Origin: a bacterium UBA2214
Lineage (GTDB): Bacteria; Zhuqueibacterota; Zhuqueibacteria; Residuimicrobiales; Residuimicrobiaceae
Reading direction: 5' to 3'
Assembly: GCA_002327255.1 (NCBI GenBank)
Contig: DCUM01000140.1
Coordinates: 3,709-25,707, forward strand
Length of the DNA: 21,999 nt
This document shows positions 5,788 to 13,746 of this stretch, piece by piece (the stretch's first letter is position 1; every line of letters starts with the position of its first letter). The notes under the pieces were generated by a model. That model saw only the letters and a list, made by a program, of their open reading frames with translations. It had not been told where the DNA came from and made no database searches. A program made the position numbers and the translations under genes.

Positions 5788-8418
5788 TTACAGCGAAAAC
5801 CAGTAATTGCATTTAACCAGAAACACATTCTCCGGATAGACATTGAACAGATCGCGGAGATCGTGACGATATGAGAAGCGGCCCTCCTCGATCACACCGG
5901 TGCGTCCCTGCGACCACACCAGAAAAAACGTCGATCCGGCCGTATATTCCCAGCGCAGCACCAGGTTGGAGCGAAACTGACGGAAATTATAGTCGGGTTT
6001 GTCGAAACGATACTCCTCCTGTCCATCCCGGTCTTCATCGATGACGTATTGACTGTTCTCTTCATCCCATTGCATCTGATCATCCGCAAAGGTCTCGAAT
6101 TGATCGCTATACACGCTGGCGCGGGGTTTCGTGATGGATTTGAAGCGGGTATACTGCCCCGCTGCCACAAACGGTTGTCCGTAGTACTGGATCGACAGAT
6201 TGGGCGTCAGGCAGTAATCGAAGCGCATCACCAGCGCCAGGTTCTTCTGGTCGATGCGGCCCATGAGATAACGCGGCCCTCTTGCGGTTGCGATGGTGTC
6301 GACATACTGCAGGTCATCCGTGCACAGCGTCAAGGAGGGATTCACGGAGAGGCTGAACGCGGCCGTGGGCCGCATCTCGACGCCGAGGAACCAGCGTTTG
6401 AACGTACTGATTCCGTCATCGTTGCGATAGCGCCTACCGCCGCCGTAAAAACTCACTTTTCTCCGGGCATCGCTCGAAAACTGATACCAGATATTGCTGC
6501 CTGGCGGATTGTACAAGGCCGGCCCCCCGCGCAGCGCAGCCACTACCAGCCAGCGGCCTTCGCGGCTGATCCCGCCGTTGATGCGCCAGCTGTTGGTAAA
6601 GGTCACACTCGTGTTGATGTTCGCGCCCCGGCCGATGAAATCACCGCCAAAGTTGCCGAAATGCCACTGGTTGACGTTGGCATACACTTCACGGAAAATG
6701 CCGTGGGGTTTCAGGGTGCGGTATTGTCCCCAAAAGACCTGAATTTTCTGATCAGCCTGCCGCATGTAGCCGATATCGTTCAATTCCAGTCCGGGCGTGC
6801 GCCAGATCCAGCCGAGCAGGAAACGCCAGTGTCCGCCGCCGACCTTGCCGATGTTGACCGATCCCCCGCTGCCCGACAGCGTCGTTCGCGCCGAATCCAC
6901 TTCCACATGGTTCGCATCGGGCCGCTGGAAATAGCGCGCCGACGCGGTCTGCGCCTCGAGGAGGGCATCGCGATGACCGCGGATGTGGCTGCAGGCCGTG
7001 CGGACGTCTACCATCCAGTTCTGCTGGTGCCAGGCGTGGCGGCAATCGATGCCGCCGGTGTAGGCGGCGCGGTTGAGAAAATTGAGATTCGCATCCGCAA
7101 TGCGGCGGTTGGTGCCGGTCAGGATCATGCCCACGGACGTGGCGCCGGCCCCATAATCTTTCTGCAGCCGGCTGACAAAGTAATTGCTCAGCGGTTCGAT
7201 CGACTCTTGCCGTGTCTCGTCGCCGCGGCGGATTTCCGCGCGCTCGTGCTGCGTCACCGCGTCGAGGACCCCGATGGAGACGCCATGCCGGGTCTTGCCG
7301 CTGAGCTTGAAGGCGCCGAGAATGGAGGTGTGGGCCGGGGCTTTGGCATATTCATCGTCGGCGGTCTCCACCTCGCGATGGGGCGTGCGTCCAATGCGGC
7401 GCGAGTAAAAGATTTGATCCATGGACAGATCCCCGTCCCCAGGCGTCAGGCGGTAATTAAAAATATTTTTGCCTTCGATGAAGAAGGGCCGTTTTTCCGC
7501 AAAGAAGGTCTCGAACGCCGTGAGATTGACCTCGGAGGGATCGGCTTCGACCTGGCCGAAATCGGGATTGATGGTGAAATCCATGGTCAGATCAGACGTC
7601 ACGCCGATTTTGCCGTCCAGTCCGCCTTTGAAATGACCGCTGCGGCCCGGGGCGAAGGGATTGTCCGGTTGCGGCCGGCTGGTGCTCAAATCGGCGACGC
7701 TGTAGGGAAGCAGTTCGATGCGTTTGGGATGCGCGAGGTTTTTCAGACCGTGCAGTTCGCCGAAAAAGTGGACGATGCCGGAGGCATCCTTGGGGATGTG
7801 CTGCCACAGAGCCAACTCGGCATTGCGGGGCATCTCGCGATAGATTTCCAGGCCCCAAATCTGTTGCGGTTTGTCCGCAAAGCGCAACTGACTGAAGGGG
7901 ATGCGCATCTCGGCGGTCCATCCAGAATCATCGATCGTGGTTTTGGCATACCAGACCGGATCCCAGCTGTTGTCTTCGTTCTCGCCGTCGTTGCTGAAGA
8001 TCAGGTCTTGCTTGACCCCCGCGGCGGTGACGCCGAAGCCAAATCCCGTGCGGCGGTCGAAATAGCTGTCGAGCACAATCCCCGCTTCATCCACCTCTTC
8101 ATCGCCGTCCCGGCGTGTCAGGCGGGAGATGATCTTGTGCGCCTGCCGGTCGTGGTTGCGGATGAGTACGTAGAGATTCTCAGCATCGTAGACAATTTTA
8201 AAGGTGGTGGTCTCCGTGGCGGGTTCACCATTGTGGGGCTCGTTCTGGGTGAACCCCGTGCCGGTTTCCGCCTCCTCCCAGACGGAGTCATCGCCAAGGC
8301 CGTCGATAAGCGGCGGTGCGGGATTGCAAAAGACGGCAGTATAGACCTTTTTGGGGGGGTCTTGTGCCGCAGCGAGGGCGATGAGGCCAAAGGCCAGGAG
8401 TGTCAAGATATTTTTCAT
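5788..8418 (-). CDS. DUF5916 outer-membrane beta-barrel protein with N-terminal CBM9-like domain
   Basis: An 876-aa secreted protein. Residues 1-19 are a signal peptide (MKNILTLLAFGLIALAAA, then QD). Residues about 35-225 match the carbohydrate-binding family 9-like fold common in this family (PPLIDGLGDDSVWEEA at 35-50, then the alternating strands NLYVLIRNHD and GWTAEMRIPFSQL). The central DUF5916 hallmark is at about 280-320 (INPDFGQVEADPSEVNLT, then FFAEKRPFFIEG). The rest is aromatic-rich alternating beta-strand sequence ending in YWFSL, as expected for an outer-membrane barrel. Members are frequent in Bacteroidota and Gemmatimonadota, and their substrate is generally unknown. Start ATG at 8418 has AGGA upstream. 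It appears monocistronic: 343 bp separates it from the next minus-strand gene, and the terminator near 5546-5580 lies downstream. Confidence 0.88.
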   Translation of the reverse strand: MKNILTLLAFGLIALAAAQDPPKKVYTAVFCNPAPPLIDGLGDDSVWEEAETGTGFTQNEPHNGEPATETTTFKIVYDAENLYVLIRNHDRQAHKIISRLTRRDGDEEVDEAGIVLDSYFDRRTGFGFGVTAAGVKQDLIFSNDGENEDNSWDPVWYAKTTIDDSGWTAEMRIPFSQLRFADKPQQIWGLEIYREMPRNAELALWQHIPKDASGIVHFFGELHGLKNLAHPKRIELLPYSVADLSTSRPQPDNPFAPGRSGHFKGGLDGKIGVTSDLTMDFTINPDFGQVEADPSEVNLTAFETFFAEKRPFFIEGKNIFNYRLTPGDGDLSMDQIFYSRRIGRTPHREVETADDEYAKAPAHTSILGAFKLSGKTRHGVSIGVLDAVTQHERAEIRRGDETRQESIEPLSNYFVSRLQKDYGAGATSVGMILTGTNRRIADANLNFLNRAAYTGGIDCRHAWHQQNWMVDVRTACSHIRGHRDALLEAQTASARYFQRPDANHVEVDSARTTLSGSGGSVNIGKVGGGHWRFLLGWIWRTPGLELNDIGYMRQADQKIQVFWGQYRTLKPHGIFREVYANVNQWHFGNFGGDFIGRGANINTSVTFTNSWRINGGISREGRWLVVAALRGGPALYNPPGSNIWYQFSSDARRKVSFYGGGRRYRNDDGISTFKRWFLGVEMRPTAAFSLSVNPSLTLCTDDLQYVDTIATARGPRYLMGRIDQKNLALVMRFDYCLTPNLSIQYYGQPFVAAGQYTRFKSITKPRASVYSDQFETFADDQMQWDEENSQYVIDEDRDGQEEYRFDKPDYNFRQFRSNLVLRWEYTAGSTFFLVWSQGRTGVIEEGRFSYRHDLRDLFNVYPENVFLVKCNYWFSL

Positions 8419-8761
8419 AGGCGATTCCTGAAAGGCTTCTTTTCGGGGAATGGATCACAGGGTGTCTTTAGCAGTAAAAACGGAAAATCGGGAGAAAAGT
8501 TACAGGGGTATGAAACTGGTACGAGTTCGAAGCGCCTGAAGGTGTTTTCCCTTTAATGTGGAGGCGGTGGAAAGATTTGAGTGTGCGGCGGCAGGTTGGC
8601 ACTTAAAAAGGAGGCCAGCAGATGCAATCGCCCCTTTTCAGGTCGCTGTTTGTGATTGTGGCAATAGGGCACCCCATCGGAGGTGTTGTCGTGGCGGCGC
8701 CCGTCACCGGGCCCGCCTCTTCTCTGCCGCCTCTGTTGCCAGCCGCAGGGGGCGGTGTTAC
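8419..8761. other. Intergenic region upstream of the DUF5916 gene
   Basis: This 343-bp gap lies between two minus-strand genes. The part next to 8418 should hold the DUF5916 promoter, but I cannot identify convincing boxes. A GC-rich hairpin at 8693-8717 (GGCGG-C-GCCCG, loop TCAC, CGGGCCCGCC, one bulged base) is 45 bp past the stop of the deoxyhypusine-synthase-like gene and may end its transcript, though no minus-strand U-tract follows. A small plus-strand ORF starts at 8622. Confidence 0.4.
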
Positions 8762-8792
8762 CTATGCCGTCAGCGTCTTGAGGCGATCGTAG
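8622..8792 (+). CDS. Possible small membrane or exported peptide (56 aa)
   Basis: A 56-codon frame begins at ATG 8622 after a strong AAGGAGG Shine-Dalgarno sequence (8608-8614) with 7-nt spacing. The peptide starts MQSPLFRSLFVIVAIG, has a hydrophobic stretch to about residue 25 and continues with a Pro/Gly/Ala-rich tail ending in RRS. It could be a signal-peptide-like or small membrane protein. It overlaps the 3' end of the minus-strand gene at 8762 by 31 bases, antisense. There is no homology evidence and no visible promoter, so this is a weak call that rests mainly on the ribosome binding site. Confidence 0.22.
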   Translation: MQSPLFRSLFVIVAIGHPIGGVVVAAPVTGPASSLPPLLPAAGGGVTYAVSVLRRS

Positions 8793-9874
8793 AGATGGTG
8801 CAGCAGCATGCGGTTGTCCACCGCGACGTAGCGCACCGTGCCGCCCATGCGGTGGAACGATTTGAGAAAGCGCAGGTAATAGTCCGGTGTATTTTTCGGC
8901 GGCTCGCCGCGGCTCCAGTCCCAGGTGCTTTGCTGGAGATCGTTGACCACCATGAGATGCCCCGAAACCGGTTTTTCACCGTTTTGGATGCGGAGATTAT
9001 TGACGGCCGACAGGGCTTTTTCAAAGATCTGCGGCGCCATGATGGCAGAGCCGATGGAGAGAAAGACGCCGTCCTGCAGTCCGGCGACCGAATGGGCAAA
9101 GATTTTAAAATCGGTGTGACTGCCGCGTCCCAGCGCCGCGCCGTTGGCGCAGGGATGGTTGTAGATGATGTCGTAGCCGATGCCGCTGTGCACGGTGACG
9201 GGCACGCCGAGGCGCACCGCCCGGCCAAAAATAGAGTGGTGTTTCCAGGGATGGGCAATGGCCAGGAATCCTGCGGGGATGTCAAAGTGCGTCAGGGTGT
9301 GCAAGAGTTCGGCCTGCGCCGCCAGCAGGGGGTGGGGCGCGTCGATCCCGGCGGCGATGACCTCCTGCAGCGCCCGCACGGCGGGAAAGGTCAATCCGTC
9401 CCGGACGATCATCTCGCCGATGGACTCGCCATAGCCCAGCCCGTTGACGGCGCCCGCCTGCACCGCCCAGTTGAGAAAACGGCCGGTCTCGTCCCAGGCG
9501 CCGAAACAGCCCTGCGCCACATTGGCTTGTACATCCTCCTCGCTGCGGCCGTGGAAGGCGAATTCCCAGTCGTGGATGGCGCCGGCGCCATTGGTGGCGA
9601 GGTGGGTGAGCCAGCCGCGTTCCATCATCTTGATGAGGAATCCGGCGCAGCCGTTTTTGACCAGATGCGCGCCGAAGGCGAGGATCACGCTGGACTTCTT
9701 TTCCCGGGCGGCGAGGATGCGCCGTGCTGTTTCTTCGACCAGGGGTTGCAGTTGCGGCGCCGCGCCGGGCGTCTGTTCCGGGTCGATGAGGATATCTTCA
9801 ATGGCTGATTTGCTTCTGCGTTCGGCCAGCGGCCGGACGTGGAGCTGCTGCGGATCGAGTTGGGGATGGGGCAT
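8762..9874 (-). CDS. Deoxyhypusine-synthase-like protein
   Basis: A 370-aa cytoplasmic protein with no signal peptide or TM helix. Residues about 62-108 resemble the core of the deoxyhypusine synthase (DHS) fold: a SVILAFGAHLVKNG strand and helix, MMERGWLTHLATNGAGAIHDWEF, then SEEDV. In DHS the equivalent is a 'TTAGGxEEDLIK' NAD/substrate loop. A second conserved block (about 239-300) has HSGIGYDIIYNHP, GSHTDF and FLSIGSAIMAPQIFEK. DHS transfers a butylamine group from spermidine to eIF5A in eukaryotes and archaea; bacterial relatives include homospermidine synthase-like enzymes, and many are uncharacterised. The family placement comes from motif resemblance, and the substrate cannot be assigned. 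Start ATG at 9874 has GAGGGAG a few bases upstream. Gaps of 157 bp upstream and 343 bp downstream suggest an independent unit. Confidence 0.6.
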   Translation of the reverse strand: MPHPQLDPQQLHVRPLAERRSKSAIEDILIDPEQTPGAAPQLQPLVEETARRILAAREKKSSVILAFGAHLVKNGCAGFLIKMMERGWLTHLATNGAGAIHDWEFAFHGRSEEDVQANVAQGCFGAWDETGRFLNWAVQAGAVNGLGYGESIGEMIVRDGLTFPAVRALQEVIAAGIDAPHPLLAAQAELLHTLTHFDIPAGFLAIAHPWKHHSIFGRAVRLGVPVTVHSGIGYDIIYNHPCANGAALGRGSHTDFKIFAHSVAGLQDGVFLSIGSAIMAPQIFEKALSAVNNLRIQNGEKPVSGHLMVVNDLQQSTWDWSRGEPPKNTPDYYLRFLKSFHRMGGTVRYVAVDNRMLLHHLYDRLKTLTA

Positions 9875-9992
9875 GATCTCCCTCAGTAATGATTTTATTA
9901 TGGTGGGCGGTGCCCGTTGTCAATGCTGACATCAAAGTAGAGATTACCATTCCAGTGGTTGCTTCTGCCTCTGCCAAGGGCTGCCGCAACGG

Positions 9993-10010
9993 GTGGCCAT
10001 GGCAGGCCAC
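9993..10010. other. Short inverted repeat downstream of the methyltransferase gene
   Basis: GTGGCC (9993-9998) and GGCCAC (10005-10010) form a 6-bp stem with a 6-nt loop, 21 bp past the stop of the methyltransferase-family gene. No U-tract follows on the minus strand, so it is at most a weak terminator. Confidence 0.25.
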
Positions 10011-10031
10011 TCAGATGATTCGGATAAGACC

Positions 10032-10619
10032 CTAAAACAGGAACGGCACGAACCGTTTGGTACGTTTCATATAATCCCGATACGCCGCGCCAAAGTAGGC
10101 GATGCACTCGCGTTCGTCGGCCCTGGCGGTGGCCACCAGAAAGCCCGTCGCCAGCGCAGCAAGGACAAAAGTATACCCGTTCACGCCCTTGAAAAAAAGG
10201 CCCCATGTCAGCAGGAGCAGCGAACCATACAGGGGGTGGCGGATATAGCCATAGATGCCCGTGGTCACCAACTGCGACGTCTTTTCGAAGGCGAGCAGGG
10301 AGGCATCGCCGCGCTCGGCGCCCGGCACGCCGGCCTGGATCAGTTTCAGGCCCAATCCCAACCACACCAGGGAGGCGAACAACAGCATCCAGGAGATGAT
10401 CTGCAGCGGCGCGAAGGGTTGGACGAACCAGACCGGCAGGTTGAGCAGCGCCATCGGCAGCATCGCTTCCCAGGCGAGAAAGCGGTAAAAGCCGTGCGAA
10501 TCTCTTTTGCGCAGGGATTGCCACGACAGGGCCACGAGCGCCAAAGAGAACACCACGAAAGCGAGGATCTGCATGGACAGGAGGGACATGGGCACCCCGG
10601 TGTTGTACACGGATGACAT
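10032..10619 (-). CDS. Isoprenylcysteine carboxyl methyltransferase (ICMT)/PEMT-family membrane protein
   Basis: A 195-aa protein (185 aa from the alternative start) with four to five hydrophobic segments. It has the family's C-terminal SAM-binding pattern: LVTTGIYGYIRHPLYGS at 117-133, then ADERECI at 167-173 and YRDYMKRTKRFVPF at 180-193. Bacterial members methylate small or lipid substrates at the inner membrane, and their actual targets are mostly unknown. The first ATG (10619) has no Shine-Dalgarno sequence. A second ATG at 10589 follows GGGGTG and leads straight into the first hydrophobic helix (MSLLSMQILAFVVFSL), so translation may start there. It is divergent from the AddB-like gene, with 160 bp between them. 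Confidence 0.78.
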   Translation of the reverse strand: MSSVYNTGVPMSLLSMQILAFVVFSLALVALSWQSLRKRDSHGFYRFLAWEAMLPMALLNLPVWFVQPFAPLQIISWMLLFASLVWLGLGLKLIQAGVPGAERGDASLLAFEKTSQLVTTGIYGYIRHPLYGSLLLLTWGLFFKGVNGYTFVLAALATGFLVATARADERECIAYFGAAYRDYMKRTKRFVPFLF

Positions 10620-10708
10620 GGAAAAATCAGACGCAATGAACTGCAGGACATACCGGATAAAAATAAGATATTTTTACGCAGGAAAAAAGTCTTTTCTCAG
10701 CATTTTTG

Positions 10709-10737
10709 TTGCGTAACTGTCCATTTTAATGTAAATT
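10709..10737 (+). promoter_or_regulatory. Candidate promoter of the addB-purF-like-addA cluster
   Basis: TTGCGT (10709-10714), a 17-bp spacer and TAAATT (10732-10737) lie in an AT-rich divergent spacer, about 40 bp before the AddB-like start. The -10 matches four of six consensus positions; the -35 is weak. An AGGA at 10770-10773 serves as ribosome binding site for the ATG at 10780. Confidence 0.35.
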
Positions 10738-10779
10738 GGCCGGATAGAAACCTGCGCTGTATATTGGTCAGGAAATCCC

Positions 10780-13641
10780 ATGCCTCCCCTGGAATTCCAT
10801 TTCATACCGCTTCACGAAGCGCTGCTGCCGCGCCTGATCGACGATTGGGGCGGAACGGACGCCGCGCTGCTGCTGCCCACTGAGACCAGCCGCTTCGCGG
10901 CGCAGCGTCTGCTGCAGAAACAGGGACCGTTCAGCGGCTGCAACGCCCTCACCTGGGCTTCCTTCAAGGATCAGCTACTGCTGTGCGATCAGCCCCTGCT
11001 CAAGGAGGAAAAACGCACCCTGGCCTTTTACGCCTCCCTGGATGAGGAGAGCCGCACCTTTTTCAAAATACGCCACTATTTCCAGAGCATCGAGCTGGCG
11101 CACCGTTTCTTCGCTCTCTTTGAAGAATGCGCCGAAGCGGAGCGGGAAATCCCGGATCCGCAGACCTTCATCGCCGCGGGCATCGACTGGCTGCCGTGGC
11201 AGGAAAAGACACTGGAAGTGCTCGTGCATATCCGCGCCCGCTATCAGCAGTGGATCACTCAGCACGGTTTTGCGGATCGCATTTTCATCCGCAACGCGAA
11301 TCATCTCGATTTCAGCAGCTGCGCGCACCATGCCGCACTCATCCTCGTCGATCATCTGCGCTGCAGCGCGTTCGAACGCCGGCTCCTCCAGGCATTGTGC
11401 GACCACGATCACCGGGTGCTCCTCTATTATCACCTCCCCGAGCACCTGCTCGATAAAGCGCTGCTGCAGGTCAGGCCCTGCACGGCCGGCGATTTTCCCC
11501 GCAACCCGGATCAGCAGATCAGCCTGTGGACCTGCCCCAATTCCTTTTCCCTGTACCACCAGCTCTTGAAAATTCTCGACCACGAACCCGTTCACCACGT
11601 CGTGGATGCCGATGCGCAACCCCACGCGCTGCAGCACTTTTTGTCCCCGGCGCATTTCCACCTGCCGGGCACGATCCCGATGTCCGAAACCTCGATCCAT
11701 GCCTGTTTCGACACCCTGCTGAAAGTGCTGGATGCGCTGCTCTACGACCCCGATTGCGGCCGCACGCTGCTGCCGCTTCCGGTGCTGCTCGATGCGTTCC
11801 TGCAACCCGATTTAGCCCGCGCCCTGTCCGCCACGGCGACAGATGCGAAGGATTCGATAACACACGAACAACTGATCATTCTGCTGCACAAACTGCAAAA
11901 GCAGGATTATTGCTACGTCGATCTGCAGCGCACTTTTTTCAGCGCGCCGTTTCCGGAACGCCGCTCCCTGCAACGCGCCCTGACTCCCCTCCTCGATCTC
12001 GTCGCCAATATGCTGCGCATTCAAAATATCGCCCAGCTCGCCGAATGGGTGGATGCCCCCGGCGGGATTCCCATCCGCCGCATCATCCGCTCAGACGAAC
12101 TGGCGTGCAGCGACCTGCTCGAAGTTTTTTATCAGTCGCTGGCGGATTTCACCGCCATCGCTGAACTCGGTCTGATCGACGACTGCGCCAGCCTCTTTTC
12201 CGGCGACGCGCGTTTTGCCAACCCGCGCGGCATCCTGCGCCTCTTTCTTGAATACATCAAGTCCAGACGCATCCACATCAACCTGGAGCGGGTAGAGGGG
12301 GAGCGCGTCGATCTGCTCTCGCTGCCCGATACGCAGGGCCTGGCGTATCCGGCCCTGGCGCTGCTCAACCTCACCGAATCGAATCTGCCGCACCGTCCAC
12401 CGGAACCGTTTCTCTTCAATGACCAGCAGCGTCAGATGTTGGGCCTCACGACCCTGGAAGAGACAAAGTCGCTGCAGAAATACCGCTTCCTGCGGCCGGC
12501 GCTGGCAACCCCGCAGCTCCACCTGCTGACGATCCGCAACATCGAGAAAGACATCGAGCCCAGTTCTTTTCTCGAAGAGTTGCTCCTGGCACTGCCCGCG
12601 GATGCCGTGCAGGGAGACAAGATCAGCGATGTCGATTATCAGTCCTATGCGCACGGCTTTTTCCGGGTCGATACCGGGGCGGCTTTGCCGCGCGCCATCC
12701 GCGAGCAGGAGCGATTTTTCGAACTTCCTTTCGAGGCCGGTGATTTTGCTGATGGCGCGTGGCCGCTCTCCTATTACGCCTGCAAACAGCTGATGCAGGA
12801 TACTTTCGGTTACTTTGTCGATCAATTCGTCCGTCTCCCCGAGTGGCCGGAGACCTGGGAACTGACCTGGAGCAAGCTCTTTCTCGGCAAGGTGGCACAG
12901 CACCTCTTCGACGGGTACTGGGGTTATTTCCTCATCGATCAGGCCAGCTATGGCGATTTTGCCCAGATCGGCGCGCGCCACGGCCGCCGGGCGCTAGAAC
13001 GCCTCTTTGCGCCCGAATCGGATTACTATTTCTGCATGCCCAAAAATCACGAGCTGGTCTATTTTCGTGAGATCACGCTCCCGGTCATCGAACAGTCGCT
13101 GCAGACGTTTTTCCGCGAACTTTCAGGCCGCGCCAGGATGCAGCCCCGGGAGGCGCGGGTCTACCCGGAGCAGAAATATGCCGGTGCGGCCGAACAGCAA
13201 GCCAAACGCTACCTCTCCCGCCAGGAGAGCGGCCTGGAAGTCGATGTCCTTCTCCAGGGACGCGCCGATCTGCGCCTGGAAGCCATCTCATCCCCGCACG
13301 CCTTTATTGTCGATTACAAGACCGGTTCCAGGGCCGATCCGCTGCAACTGCTTTTCTACGAACTCTATTATTATTTGATACAAGAGCCGCAGCGGAGCGA
13401 ATGGGTGAACTCGAGTTTTTACCATATTCTCGAGCAACGGTTCGAGCCGCTCAAACTGACGCTCGGCCGCCGCACGGTGAGCAAGGCGGACTATTTGCAG
13501 GCGTTTCGCGCGGAACTGCAGAGCGCGCTACTGGCGATCAGCCGCGACGGCTATACGCCGGGTCGCCGCAGAAACTGGCAGGAGACCCATCTCGACGATA
13601 TCATCCGGAGGGATCAGTATCAGCCATCCCAACCCGGATGA
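10780..13641 (+). CDS. addB: AddB-like helicase-nuclease subunit lacking the Fe-S cysteines
   Basis: A 953-aa protein, shorter than Firmicutes AddB (about 1160 aa) but typical of Bacteroidota relatives. AddB pairs with AddA to process double-strand DNA ends for RecA-dependent repair. The N-terminus (ALLLPTETSRFAAQRLL at 29-45) has the AddB-type degraded helicase motif with no GKT P-loop. SYYACKQLMQDTFGYF near residue 665 corresponds to the 'Y..CP..yf' segment that precedes the nuclease domain. The RecB-type PD-(D/E)xK nuclease is intact: D830 in RADLRLE, then VDYKTG with D845 and K847, followed by LLFYELYYYL. After K847 there is no cysteine. The usual C-terminal CxxC...C iron-sulfur staple is replaced after YTP by GRRRNWQETH, so only C668 remains. 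The AddA-like partner is two genes downstream on the same strand, which supports the assignment. Confidence 0.82.
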   Translation: MPPLEFHFIPLHEALLPRLIDDWGGTDAALLLPTETSRFAAQRLLQKQGPFSGCNALTWASFKDQLLLCDQPLLKEEKRTLAFYASLDEESRTFFKIRHYFQSIELAHRFFALFEECAEAEREIPDPQTFIAAGIDWLPWQEKTLEVLVHIRARYQQWITQHGFADRIFIRNANHLDFSSCAHHAALILVDHLRCSAFERRLLQALCDHDHRVLLYYHLPEHLLDKALLQVRPCTAGDFPRNPDQQISLWTCPNSFSLYHQLLKILDHEPVHHVVDADAQPHALQHFLSPAHFHLPGTIPMSETSIHACFDTLLKVLDALLYDPDCGRTLLPLPVLLDAFLQPDLARALSATATDAKDSITHEQLIILLHKLQKQDYCYVDLQRTFFSAPFPERRSLQRALTPLLDLVANMLRIQNIAQLAEWVDAPGGIPIRRIIRSDELACSDLLEVFYQSLADFTAIAELGLIDDCASLFSGDARFANPRGILRLFLEYIKSRRIHINLERVEGERVDLLSLPDTQGLAYPALALLNLTESNLPHRPPEPFLFNDQQRQMLGLTTLEETKSLQKYRFLRPALATPQLHLLTIRNIEKDIEPSSFLEELLLALPADAVQGDKISDVDYQSYAHGFFRVDTGAALPRAIREQERFFELPFEAGDFADGAWPLSYYACKQLMQDTFGYFVDQFVRLPEWPETWELTWSKLFLGKVAQHLFDGYWGYFLIDQASYGDFAQIGARHGRRALERLFAPESDYYFCMPKNHELVYFREITLPVIEQSLQTFFRELSGRARMQPREARVYPEQKYAGAAEQQAKRYLSRQESGLEVDVLLQGRADLRLEAISSPHAFIVDYKTGSRADPLQLLFYELYYYLIQEPQRSEWVNSSFYHILEQRFEPLKLTLGRRTVSKADYLQAFRAELQSALLAISRDGYTPGRRRNWQETHLDDIIRRDQYQPSQPG

Positions 13642-13746
13642 ACCGGTAGCGTTGCCGATCCGGCCGTCCGCGCGCCCGGCAATGCGCCATTTTGCATAAA
13701 AGGAATGGGCCAGATGCGGCCCCACTACACCCTCTAAGGAGTCTTC

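Noticed and set aside
6049..8556. 835-codon open frame on the plus strand
   Set aside because: It is exactly antisense to the DUF5916 gene, which has a signal peptide, family motifs and a ribosome binding site. The antisense frame has no recognisable domain and is a product of GC-rich codon bias.
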